This document shows, piece by piece, positions 12,819 through 22,744 of a stretch of 64,000 nucleotides of DNA (position 1 is the stretch's first letter; each line of letters starts with the position of its first letter). The notes beneath the pieces were generated by a model, which ran no database searches, was not told the DNA's origin, and saw only the letters and a list, made by a program, of their open reading frames with translations. This stretch comes from Hamiltosporidium tvaerminnensis (taxonomy: Eukaryota; Microsporidia; Dubosqiidae), in assembly GCA_022605425.2 (NCBI GenBank), contig CM061248.1, positions 1,380,060 through 1,444,059 on the forward strand, written 5' to 3'. The translations under genes were made by a program, and so were the position numbers.

Positions 12819-14062
12819 ACCCCCCCCCCCGACTTACCCAATTTTTGATTTTTTAGTTCATCCAATAGCTCCACAATAGTAATCCCTATCAATTTGTCAC
12901 ATTCTGTGTCTTTTTTTTTGTTAATATTCAAATAGAATTTCTCAATTTTCTTTTTGGTGTCAGACACTAGAACTAATTCTTCTTCGTTAAATATCAATTG
13001 CGCAAACCTTATTTGTCTCTCAGAAATTTTTCTCTTTGTACTGCTAGCACAAATCAATTTATGAAGCTCGGAAGGTTGTAGGTTAAAATGTTGGACCTTA
13101 CCTTCTTCCACACCCAATCGTTTAAGTTTCCTACTTAATCTTCTAATTTCTTTTCTCAACAATTGCACCGATTGTGCATCCTTATTTGCTGACTTGCGTT
13201 TTCTCAATCTTTTCAAGTGTGACAAAATAGGGTTATGTGATACCCTCTGTACCTGTTTTCTGATTTGCAATTTTCTTGCCGCTTTTAGCAAAATCTTATG
13301 CAGCAAATTCAATTTTTCGTCAATTGGTAGAGTATTCAAAAAGAATTCGTTCTTAGTTGTCAGTGTTTCAATACTTTTCCTTACTTCGCTTAGTGTGTCG
13401 GCGTTTTTCAATAGATTTATATTATAATTTGTTTCCAGTTGCGCTGCCACCCGCCCAACTTGCACCTTTATTAGCTTATGATTCATTCCTTCAATTTCAA
13501 TGACAACAGGTGAAACATTAAAATTGGAAAAGCACTTATCGGGGGTTGAGGTTTTGGAGCCGTGCTTATATGTGAATGGTGCCAGTTTTGTTTCATATAA
13601 GCCCAATTCCGCGTGCTGTTCGAGAACAATTTGTTCGTAAGCAACAGAGTTTTCCAAATTATAATTACCCAATGCTAAGACATCAAAGCCCTCATATTTA
13701 CTTGGTATTTTATTGATAATTTTATAGGCAGAAACCGCTGGTGACTTATATATGAATATCAGTAACGTATCATTAATCTTTATACAGATACCAAAGTCTG
13801 TGATTGAAGGAATTATTTGGGGGTAAATAGATTTCTGTGCCAAAATAAGTATGTCTTCAGAATTTGAGTATCTTTTCTTGACCTGTTTAGAAAGCAATCT
13901 GGCAGCTATCCAATAGTTTGTATTTAAGTTATCAATATCATCACGCCAGGTTTCTGCCAGAGCCAATATATCTAATTTATTATCCAAAAAAACGCAATTT
14001 ATAATTTCTATTTTTTTAACCGAAAGTCCTCCTACGTTCAAAAAGCCAATACTATACAACAT
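12794..14062 (-). CDS. LINE AP-like endonuclease and linker (ORF2, N-terminal part)
   Basis: Expected to nick the target DNA. The start ATG at 14062 lies inside the end of the preceding frame (11-base overlap), which suggests translational coupling. Residues 9-13 (NVGGL) and 34-39 (LALAET, then W) are the first two motifs of the exonuclease-endonuclease-phosphatase fold. Later motifs are present but altered: the usual G-D-x-N is GNYN (132-135) and the usual S-D-H is MNH (193-195), both Asp to Asn. Each is a single G-to-A change on the coding strand. A basic Lys/Arg-rich linker follows (about 280-330). The frame ends 12 codons after the G run in a different frame from RT. The fold assignment is firm; whether the enzyme is active is doubtful. 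Confidence 0.85.
   Translation of the reverse strand: MLYSIGFLNVGGLSVKKIEIINCVFLDNKLDILALAETWRDDIDNLNTNYWIAARLLSKQVKKRYSNSEDILILAQKSIYPQIIPSITDFGICIKINDTLLIFIYKSPAVSAYKIINKIPSKYEGFDVLALGNYNLENSVAYEQIVLEQHAELGLYETKLAPFTYKHGSKTSTPDKCFSNFNVSPVVIEIEGMNHKLIKVQVGRVAAQLETNYNINLLKNADTLSEVRKSIETLTTKNEFFLNTLPIDEKLNLLHKILLKAARKLQIRKQVQRVSHNPILSHLKRLRKRKSANKDAQSVQLLRKEIRRLSRKLKRLGVEEGKVQHFNLQPSELHKLICASSTKRKISERQIRFAQLIFNEEELVLVSDTKKKIEKFYLNINKKKDTECDKLIGITIVELLDELKNQKLGKSGGGVCRAYEMN
12820..12830 (-). other. 11-base G run at the endonuclease-RT frame change
   Basis: On the coding (minus) strand a run of 11 G separates the endonuclease frame from the RT frame. Read through as is, the endonuclease frame stops 12 codons later. 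Re-reading one G (-1) enters the RT frame, giving K-S-G-G-G-G-L-S-G-I-R-N-E-L-I-K, which matches the usual 'K-x-x-G-x-D-G-I-x-x-E-x-L-K' start of LINE RT domains. Homopolymer G is also the commonest place for a sequencing indel. Confidence 0.8.
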
Positions 14063-14366
14063 TATTTTTTTTTATTTTATTGGGGTTGAGTTTCTCTTCC
14101 GAGCCAATACTTTTGGCCATTATATTGGCGCTCATGAGAAACTCAAGCAGTTCTTCCCCATCTAATTTGTTTAAGCGAACTGCAAATCTTTTTAATCTTA
14201 AATTTTTGTTTTCTTTTCTTTGGTAGATTTTTTTCATTCGTTCTTTCAGAGCAGAAACATCTAAATGTTTCTGGTCATTAATTTCAGGACTATTTTTTAG
14301 GTAGGTCGCTGGCAAACCTTCGAATAATGTAACAATTTTTGATTTGTATTTATCTATACAAATCAC
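14052..14366 (-). pseudogene. LINE ORF1, C-terminal basic part, separated by a frameshift
   Basis: A 104-residue frame rich in Lys and Arg, with a predicted helical basic stretch (residues about 38-70). It is open upstream of its first ATG: in the same frame, about 13 further codons read without a stop to about 14405, meeting the end of the previous ORF there. The simplest reading is that this and the 79-codon ORF were one ORF1 protein broken by a +1 shift near 14405-14425. It ends in TAG overlapping the endonuclease ATG. By position and charge it probably binds RNA; no RRM or CCHC motif is visible. Confidence 0.6.
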
Positions 14367-14400
14367 TTCAATCGTACTTTCCCTATAAAGTCTAAATTTA

Positions 14401-14640
14401 TTATATATCTCGCAACGTTTCGATTAATTGATTGCAAGAAAAGTTTATACAGCCTTGTCCTATTACGTTTAGTTCCTGTGAAATAAACAAATATATATTT
14501 TGTAATGGAAAGGGGGATTCATCTGAAATTACCAACGCAATCTGTTCTTTGGTCAATTTCGACTGATTTAGATTAGTGAACCCTTCCTCTGGCGAGAAAA
14601 TTACAACTTTAGTAATATCCGAATCGCTAGTCTGTTTCAT
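14401..14640 (-). CDS. LINE ORF1, middle part
   Basis: A 79-codon frame starting at an ATG that overlaps the stop of the zinc-finger ORF as TAATG (14642-14638), the arrangement used for stop-restart translation in several LINE families. It is acidic at its start and hydrophobic later, with no recognised domain. It ends at a TAA near 14401, just after the point where the next ORF1 frame opens, so the pair probably made one protein of about 180-200 residues before a frameshift. Confidence 0.6.
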   Translation of the reverse strand: MKQTSDSDITKVVIFSPEEGFTNLNQSKLTKEQIALVISDESPFPLQNIYLFISQELNVIGQGCINFSCNQLIETLRDI

Positions 14641-14957
14641 TACGCGATTTCCGAGTTCACCAATTCGTTTATTTCACCCTTTTTATTTTGAAACGCATAA
14701 GCAAAATTCTCAGCGATTTGTGGGCTATAAGATCGCTTACAGCTGTTGCAATAGGTACGGGGATCATTAAGGTTCTTCCCCGTACCCTTATTCGATGTAT
14801 TTAACGAGAAACAATACGGACAGGGTAGTTTTGGTTTATTCGGATCCCTCTTTTTTCTAGGCGTATGGGGAAGCTTCGGTGCCTGATTCCCAATCACATA
14901 TTTGATTCTTGGAATAGTGGGATCATTGTCTGACTCCGAGCTCTCGGTTTTTTTCAT
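14640..14957 (-). CDS. LINE ORF1, N-terminal zinc-finger protein
   Basis: 105 residues. Basic region with KKRDPNKPK-type patches (about 35-45), then a zinc ribbon C-P-Y-C (46-49) and C-N-S-C (69-72) with about 19 residues between, followed by K-R-S-Y. This CxxC...CxxC form recalls the DNA-binding ribbons of transposases more than the CCHC knuckles of common LINE ORF1 proteins. It is the first reading frame of the element; its stop overlaps the next start (TAATG). Likely a nucleic-acid-binding partner in the retrotransposition particle. Function is inferred from place and motif only. Confidence 0.65.
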   Translation of the reverse strand: MKKTESSESDNDPTIPRIKYVIGNQAPKLPHTPRKKRDPNKPKLPCPYCFSLNTSNKGTGKNLNDPRTYCNSCKRSYSPQIAENFAYAFQNKKGEINELVNSEIA

Positions 14958-14990
14958 GAATACTGAAATTCGCTACGTATTTATAGTTTA

Positions 14991-16650
14991 ATGAATTTTT
15001 TTGATTCGACAGTAGTAATCTAAGTTTTGAAAAGCGAAACATACAAATCCAAAGCCGAATAAATTTAATTAGATACAACGAACAAGAAGAATACATTATA
15101 TCGTAATATATTAATTGAAGAAATATAAATCAAACGGTTACAGAAATAATATCGCAGGAATATTATTTAATTAAAAACTTTACAATCATAGCAAATTATT
15201 TTTTGTTTTCCGAATACTAAAAAAAGATTCAGCAGAACCAAGATACCTTATCTTATCCAATAGATATATGCCTGTATGCAAACGAACTTCAGAATAGAAA
15301 GCTAAACTTGTAAAAATAGAATTTTGTAAAAACAGGGAATTTAATCAAAAAAAAACAAAATGATTAAATAAAACATTTTCATTGAAATTGTTTTTCGTTA
15401 TCTGAATATACTTTTTCAAAAAATTTTCATTAAATTTCCATTTAAAAAACTTTTTTCATTTTTTACATTTTATCTTGCAAGAAAAGCATTAAATTCTTTA
15501 AATTAATTAATTTGAATGCTATCACATAAGATTTGCTTATATATAGAAAGTGTTACGCAATGTATATCCCGTATTTTTCCTTCTATTCCCTGACCTAGTT
15601 TGAGTGTAGCGGTTTTTGCCAAATATTAACCCAAGGGTCTTATTTTTAAAAAAAAAAAAACAAAAAGAGCACAGGCAGGAATTTAGAGTCTAAAGGCTCT
15701 GTTTTATATAAGCCATAAAATTTCTATTTAAGATTATTCTAAGTCACCAAATATAGTTTATTTCGCGAAAGAAATTCAGGAGCAACGTAAATGGGGTGTA
15801 AAAGAAATGGTACAAATTCACCTTTAACAAATAAACAAGTCCTGTAAAGGTACAGGGATCATAAAAAGTCTTTTATATGTGCTCCTATCTAGTTTATATA
15901 TGCTTCTTGCTTTTTTTAATTTTTAGGTTTATGGTTTAGGGAAACAAAGAAAAGATCTTTAGATTTTTTAGTGCGTGTTTTTATTCCGTTAATTAAAACA
16001 TATCTCATAAAGAAGTCTTAAAAATTTTTTTTCTGTTTCTAGCAGCTTTGACTTATTTACATAAATTTATTGCTTTCTCAGAAATTGTGTGTAATCTGCT
16101 TAGATTCAAATATACGGTGATAACGTATAGTAGCAATATCTTCTACTAAAGAATTTTTAAAGTAATATTATACTTTTATTTTAATAGTAGAAATAGTAAA
16201 TATGTGTAATTAGACTAACACATTTTTTAAATATAGCTTAGACAATGTTTTACAATTTTTTGTATGATTTACGATATGGCATAAAAAGTTTTTACCAATA
16301 AATAATATTAAATCATTTTTTTTGAATTAATTTACCAATGGTGGCTTTATTTTGAAAAATAGTTAAAATAAAAAAGTTAGAATTGTTTTTAGAAACGAAA
16401 GACATTTAAACCTTGGGATTTTTAAACTTTAACTTTTTTAAAAAATAATAATTCTATATTTAGATTTTGAATCCTAACAGATATCAAAATTATTTAAACA
16501 ATACATTTTATACCGGTAAATTAAATTTCTCAGATACTCTTTTGACTTACTACCGTTAAAAGTCTGTAACAATTTGTAACATTATATGTTGTATCTATAT
16601 AGATAAGAAAAAATAAATTTACACAAAAAAACCTAATAATGATAGAATTT
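14991..16650. other. Region between LINE 5' end and the degenerate telomeric tract
   Basis: No gene recognised. It should include the LINE 5' UTR, but no promoter or boundary is clear. A G+C-richer patch lies at about 15550-15710 and contains a 12-base A run (15650-15661). Confidence 0.4.
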
Positions 16651-18690
16651 ATAAGAACGGTTTTATTATACCTACCAACCTTTACCCTGACTCAATAACA
16701 TCTTTTCATTATTCTGAATTTATTTTATTACCAGGCCAACCTTTTCCCCCAACACGATCTGAAGACCCCAACCTCATAACTACCAAAAATTCAAAAAAAG
16801 TCACTTTTACACTTGACTTATTTCAGAAGCAAAACCAAGAATAATCACTTTGACCCTTACCCTAACCCAGAACCAGTGAAAGATAAAGAAACACCCCTAA
16901 CCAATTCAGTTAGGGTTAGGGTCAAGTTTTGGTATTGTCTAAATAGGAGATTGTTTTATTTTCCCAGTACGGACATCTCTAGTTTTCTTAAATATTTCTA
17001 TTCGGTAAATCATTTTCTCTAATTCTTTATTAACTTTCTCGAATTTTTTTGAAGAAAATTAAAAATTCATTATCATTCTTTTATTTCCTTTTTTATTCTA
17101 CTCATATGATTTCTTTTTTAAAAGGGTTAGGGTATATATTTCCCTACTTTCGCCCAATGTTTTTAATAAAGCAAGTTAGGTTAATTATATTTTTTTTTCG
17201 TGTCCGTAGGGTCTTTTTATTTTTAAAAACGAAGTTTTTAACGTAAATTTTTTAAATTTCTTATAATAAGTTAGGGAAAATGAAAGAAATTTTTTGTAAA
17301 AAAAATTACTATGTTTATAAGCCACAAATTAGGAAAGAAGTGCCATACTTTAGGATAGTACTTGGGTTAGGGAAAATACTTCTCATTAATAACAATAGGT
17401 TCGGGTAAAACACTTTTTTATTTTTTCAGTAGGGAAATTATTCATTATAAATTTTTATATTTTTTACCCCAGCTATTTTTGCAAGATCGGTTGGGGAAAG
17501 GACAGTTGGTAAAAAAAATTAATGGAAAGTTAAGGGAAACAGAAAAAAGTAGGGAAACAAGAAAAAAGTTAGGAAAAAAGAAAGTCTGTTATAACATAAA
17601 GTTAGGGCAAGCAGAATCCTGGTTTGGGAAAACAGAATTGTGTTAGGTTGAAAATTTGTTTATACGAAAAGAAATGATTTTAAATAGAAGATAGAATCAA
17701 TTTTAGAAATAATATTTGTTAAATAGAAAAATGTTTGATACAATGATTAGGTTAGGGAAACTTCAAGGAGGGTTAAGAAAAAATTAGTAGGATTAAGAAA
17801 AACATCTAGTTAAGAAAAAATAATGGGTATTACGAGTAAAATTTAAGGAACAAAAAGTATTTAAGAGAGTGTAGAAAGTTAGGGGAGGTAGGAAAAACAA
17901 AATAGGTATAGGGAAAAAGGGTTAGGGAGAAATAAGTTTTTTTTGGAGAGAAAGAGTAGAATATAAATCATTTGGTAGGGAAAAGAGCTACTGAGTTTAG
18001 GGAAAGGAAAAGGGTTAGGGAAGGGTTAGGGTAAAAGAAGTAATCAATTGGTAGGGAATTTTCAGAAACTTCTTTGGTAAAAAAATAAGGAGTAAAAACA
18101 GCATAGGAACTATAAATAATTTTTTAGTGGAAAAAAAGGACAGGTTAGGGAGAAGGGTTAGGAAAATTAAAAATAATTTTTTTCCTAAAAAAAGGTAGGT
18201 AACATATTTGGTTGACAATAGTTAAATTGTGTAATTCAAGAGAAGTATTAGAGTATAAAAAGATAGGGTTAGGGGGAAGCGGAATTGTATAGGGAAAAAA
18301 ATTTTGATTTTTGCAATTACAATTTTGATAAGGGCTCTCTATAATTGAAGAATGTAAACTGTCTTTACATTAAATATATAGCTTTATTCGTTGGGACGTT
18401 TTTTACTCCCTAAATTCTTTAGGCATAATTTAATAAATTTTTTTCTTTTATAATTACTTATAATGCTCTATTTTTTTTAATTTTTGGTTTTAAAATCTCT
18501 TGTATTAATAGGGTTTTTTACTTTGCATGCGTCGGTAATAATACTATATTTAAATCGGTTAGGGAAGTAAGAAAATCCAACTAAAAAGATTTTAAATTAT
18601 TTATATAAATGTTTTAAAGCATTAAATTGTATTTCCCTACCGGAGTTAGGGAAATTATAGGGCTAATAGTTCTAGTTCACATGTGGAGAA
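16650..18690. repeat. Degenerate interstitial telomeric tract 1
   Basis: From about 16650 to 16900 the plus strand is C-rich with CCCTAA-like words, including CCCTTACCCTAACCC (16854-16868). At 16895-16915 a perfect inverted repeat, CCCTAAC and GTTAGGG, marks a polarity switch. From there to about 18690 the plus strand is G-rich, starting with TTAGGGTTAGGG (16910-16921) and then dozens of GTTAGGG, TTAGGGAAA and AGGGAAAA words (for example 18012-18031). This looks like decayed telomeric repeat, mostly in the same orientation as the real telomere at 63.2 kb. The open frames inside it (16813-17022, 17049-17246, 18015-18218) are artefacts. Confidence 0.75.
16895..16915. repeat. CCCTAAC/GTTAGGG inverted repeat at the polarity switch
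   Basis: Perfect 7 bp arms CCCTAAC (16895-16901) and GTTAGGG (16909-16915) with a 7-base spacer. It marks the switch from C-rich to G-rich telomeric polarity on the plus strand. Confidence 0.8.
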
Positions 18691-18699
18691 TACTTCAAC

Positions 18700-20250
18700 A
18701 TATAGATTAAGGCTCAATCCAAGTTTTTTAAATTTAATGATCAATTATCTTTCTTTTTATATTTTGTGTAAATAAATCATAATTGAATGATATAATATAA
18801 ATCAACATACCCAATCCATAGAAATTTTATTTAGCGAAATAGAATGCCCGCCTCGTTCCATAAACATACTTTATTTTCTAGTTATTATAATATAATATTC
18901 ATCTATGAATATATTTAGATATCAAAGTATCATTCATTCTCTTACAGTACTTTATTTAATTAATTTCAAAAAAGTTTAAAAATTTATTTGTAGCTTTACA
19001 TACAAACAAGAAAAAAATATGTAAAAATAGTTAAAAAATAAGAAAATATTTAGTTTAATATAAAACCAAATTTATTTAAGGATTACCTATTGTTAAACTA
19101 AATTAAAATATCACGTGAAATATTCTATAATTCGATTTTTTCTTTGTTTAATATGTACGACTTCATAAACAAGTTTAACTCGAAAAAATACAAAATTAAA
19201 CTATTTTTTGAATTAGTGGTAGAATTTTGAATAAACAAGAGAAATAGATTAAGAAAACTAAAATTGACATATAATTAACGTATAAACATTTATTTAAATT
19301 TGGTTTTAATTTATAATTAGTATAGAAACACATTTATCACTCGAGATATTTTATTGTACTATCGATTTTATTTAATTTTAATTCTGTAAATCTTTACTGT
19401 ATAATATATAAGTCTAAAAAAGACTTAATAACATTATTTAAAAACAATAAATATACTTATAATAAAAATATTTTAAGTCAATACAATAAGACTCATGGTA
19501 AAAAAACAAATAATTGTTTTGTATAGAATATTAAGGGGATTTAAATATCGATTTACTTATATAGATTATAGTAAAGAATAATAAATGCATGTCTGTATAA
19601 ATATAGAGACTATCAAATATATTTCAATAAAGATAATATTAACATTTTTCTTCTTCCTCTTTAAAATAGTATAGAAGAAATTTTAAATACTTTTTCATAT
19701 GTATATCTTTATTTTTATTGGATTTGTATTCTTTTTAAGCTAAAGAAGCAATACTTATATACTACCTGCAATTTGCTCAATTTTCGAAAAAGTAACTAAT
19801 ATGAGTTTATATAGAAATCCAAAGGTCTTTTTCAATATTCTATATGATTAATGTTTTAATAAATATATTGAGAGCTTTTAAAAACGATTTCACAAAAATT
19901 AATACGGCCATATTTTGGTTAAAAACGACTATTATTATCAAGATAAAAAAATCTTATTTTTATATGATGATATTGATTTTAAATAGTCAGAATGTAATAA
20001 AAAACCAAAAAAACAAGTTAACCTTATTCCGAAAAACTTCGAATTATGGTAAAATTTATAAGTTTATTAAGGTTAGCCTCTTTAAATGCTATAAGAATGA
20101 ATACCATTAAATCATATAGGTATTTTTACCGATTTAAAAATAAATAGAAAATTATTAGAAAAATTGCTAGAAAATAAATTGTAATTCATAATTACTTAAA
20201 AAAGTTGTAAAATTTTTAAAAATTTTCATTTTTTGAAGAAAAAAAGCTAA
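18700..20250. repeat. Unit A repeat, copy (ii), right half
   Basis: Matches the right half of other unit A copies from about 18700, directly at the edge of degenerate telomeric tract 1. The segment at 18825-18920 corresponds to 52680-52754 and 53502 onward and is uninterrupted, so it shows the pre-insertion form of the site where the 730 bp element sits in copy (vi). The empty-site equivalent is 18890-18906. It carries a copy of the 88-codon family gene at 19844-20110. Confidence 0.7.
19844..20110 (+). pseudogene. Subtelomeric family gene (unit A plus-strand ORF), copy ii
   Basis: An uninterrupted 88-codon frame whose total length (267 bases) equals the ancestral length inferred from all copies. 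The N-terminus MINV-x-x-NILRAFKNDFTK matches the copies at 27010, 47720, 54447 and 60465. The middle is out of frame relative to them because of two compensating shifts, and the C-terminal part (LNSQNV, then K-T-S-N-Y-G-K-x-Y-K-F-I) returns to the family frame. Function unknown; no signal peptide or known motif. Codon patterns upstream ('ILRxxK ... YID ... VCIN') suggest the gene once began earlier, near 19520. It may still be expressed, but the scrambled middle argues for a pseudogene. Confidence 0.55.
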
Positions 20251-20870
20251 AATTTTTCAAAAAGTATATAGAATGTGAAAAAATTTGCTAGATTATAGAT
20301 ATTTAAAAACAGCGATAGATATATAAATATAAAACCAATCCATAAAAATAGTACACAATTCCAAAAATGAAATGAAAAAATGTAGAAAACATAAAAATTT
20401 ATACAAAATTTTGAAAATATAAAAAATACGCTTAAATTCATACAAAACTTGAAAAAAACATAAAGGCTCGAAAAAATAGTGACGAATAACAAAAGTTGTA
20501 AGAATACTGAAGCATAAAAAATTCCAGAGATTCCAAAAAAAACCTTATAATGCTTTTAAACACATTTTTTTTTTTAAAATATATAAAAAAGAAAAATACA
20601 TTTCTTTAAAATGTAAAATATACACAAAATTAAAAAAAAGTAAACGTTTGGAAATTTTGTAGGATCAAATTTTCAAAAAATGACACTTTCTAATTCATAT
20701 TTGTTTTTAATATATAAATATCTACAGATAGAATAAAGGTATTTTTGAACTCAAATTTGTAATTCATTCAAACCCTTTCGGGATTGGGTGATACTTCTAA
20801 GAGATAATACGATAAAATCAAATTAAAAGAGAAAAACTAAAAGTAAAATAAAATTAATAGCTGTTTTTAT
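20111..20870. other. A-rich tract after unit A copy (ii)
   Basis: The plus strand is strongly A-rich and G+C-poor (about 20130-20660). The 81-codon minus-strand frame at 20247-20492 is Phe/Tyr/Leu-rich translation of this tract and not a credible gene. Confidence 0.55.
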
Positions 20871-20879
20871 TCCGATTTA

Positions 20880-22740
20880 CTCTCCGATCAACCTTTTTGC
20901 TGCCCATTTTTCACCTTACTCTACATTTTACTTCCTTCTAGGTTCTTTTCTAACAATTGCAGCTTGAAAATGTATCTCAATATACCATACCACTACTGCA
21001 ATCTGTCATATCCCTCGCCCTGCATTATTTCAGACCAACTATTTTATATACATTACCCAGACTACGGAATCTCAATATCATAATTCCCATTAAAAGAAAA
21101 ATTGCGAAACATACTAAAAAAATCTACTAAACTATATAAGTTAGAGTTTTCTTTATTATTTTTTTGGTTTGAGGTTACGTGGAAAGGCAAGTTTTACTTT
21201 CTCCGTGACAACCGATTCGAATTTACACATTAAATTTTTGTTAGTAAAACAGTTTTTTTTATTATTTTCCTTATTTTTATATAATTTAATTTTCTTTTAG
21301 CAACTTTAGATGATATTCTTATAAAACCGTTTTTCATTTATTTTATCTACTATAGTTGAATTCACCTTATTTTTTTAAACTTTTTGGGGTGTAAAATTCC
21401 CTAACTTCACAAAAGGTATATTTTTACAAAAAGAAATCTAAATATATTATTAGATTAATAATATTCCACGGAGAATTTTTAAATCTAAACTTCTATCTTT
21501 TCATAGTTACAGAATCTAAGAAAAAATATATTTTTAAAAAAGTAAATTTACAACCAAAATTAATTTTTATCTATAAAGATTTAACTAGGTAGAATAAGAT
21601 TAGTTAGCAAAAATTAAAATTCCATTATTACTTAGGGAAGAATTAGGGAAACTACTTTTTATAGGGAAGAACAAAGATGTTTTCGCACCATAGGGTAGAA
21701 AAAAATAGAAACCGTACTTTTAGATAAGAGAATTAATTATTTTTCTGAAATAATTTCTATTTTTTTTACCCAGAATTTTATTCAACAAGAATAAAAAAAT
21801 TAGAGAGAAAGAAAATTAGCCAAGGAAAAAAAGATTGTAGTTAGCGGAGAAAGAATCGTTCGGCGAAAAAAGTTAGGAATTAAGTCAGGAGAGTAAATCT
21901 GTTTCTGATGAGTAGATCGGGCCAGCAAGTAAAAAAAAATAGTTTGGGAAAAAAGATAGTAGTTAGGGAAAATATTCTGATTCGGAAAAAGATTTAAGAT
22001 AGCAAAAAAAAGGGTTATAAAGGAAGAAAATTTGTATGGGAAAAGAGAATTAGTTATAAAAACAGGTTGGGGAATGGTGTTTAGTTAAAGTGAAAAGGTT
22101 TGCTAAAGAAATAAAGTATTGGTTTTTAAAATGTAAAAAATACCAAGGAAAGTAGAAATCTGCAGAAAAGAACCGGCAGCAAGAAAATATCTAGTTGAAA
22201 TCAATGGAGTCGGATAATTAATAGAATATTGTTTTAAAGATACAAAATTTCAAAAAAGAAAGTTATTTGAACCGAATAAATAAAATTACTTGAGAAAAAA
22301 ATAATTGTCTGAGAGGAAGAGCAAGTTTATTGCAAAAAGAATGTTAGGGCGGAAATAAATTAGTTGAGGAAAAAATAAATTTAAAAATAAAATGATTTGG
22401 TCAGGAAAATGATGAATATATTAGAAAATATAATTAAAATATAAAGAAATTTAGGGGGGGTTTTTCTGCTATGTAGAAAAGAAGTTAGGGTAAAAAGAAT
22501 CGAGGTAGGGAAATAATAATAGGGATGAAGAAAAATGTTTGGTTTGGGGACTAAAAATTAGGGTAGGGAAAACTTTTTTGGAGTGTATGAAATTAATTAG
22601 TTGAGTGAAAAAAATTTTTGCTATTTTTTAAAGCGTGTGGGGTTTGTAGAAATATTTGATTCTGCTTATGCTCCTAAAATATTGTAGAGCAGAGCAACAC
22701 TTTAAAGATTTTGGTTAGGGGAACTATTTTGGTCTAATTA
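20880..22740. repeat. Degenerate interstitial telomeric tract 2
   Basis: More decayed than tract 1 but with the same two-part polarity. About 20880-21130 is C-rich and pyrimidine-rich on the plus strand (CCTTACTCT, CCCTCGCCCTG-like words). From about 21380 to 22740 the plus strand is purine-rich with TTAGGGAA, TAGGGAAAA, GGTAGGGAAA and GTTAGGGAAA words (for example 21631-21650, 21970, 22485-22510, 22560, 22713). The spacing no longer follows six bases. I infer an old telomeric array. Confidence 0.55.
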
Positions 22741-22744
22741 CAAT

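Larger units (their letters stand above)
11239..14990 (-). mobile_element. Non-LTR retrotransposon (LINE), copy 1, nearly complete
   Basis: A minus-strand LINE reading from about 14.99 kb down to 11239. In order it has a zinc-finger ORF1 region (14957-14052), an APE-type endonuclease ORF (14062-12794) and a reverse transcriptase ORF (to 11319), then an 80-base 3' UTR. The 3' end is placed at 11239 because TTAAATAAAGTT (minus strand, 11250-11239) also ends the second copy at 61149 and the 730 bp element at 53484. Its base composition is visibly richer in G+C than its flanks, so it arrived relatively recently. One frameshift lies in ORF1 and one at an 11-base G run between endonuclease and RT. 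I could not find a target-site duplication. The 5' end is not defined; it lies somewhere upstream of 14957. Confidence 0.9.

Noticed and set aside
16813-18218. Open frames inside degenerate telomeric tract 1 as genes
   Set aside because: Translations of purine-rich or pyrimidine-rich telomere-like words, no conserved protein.
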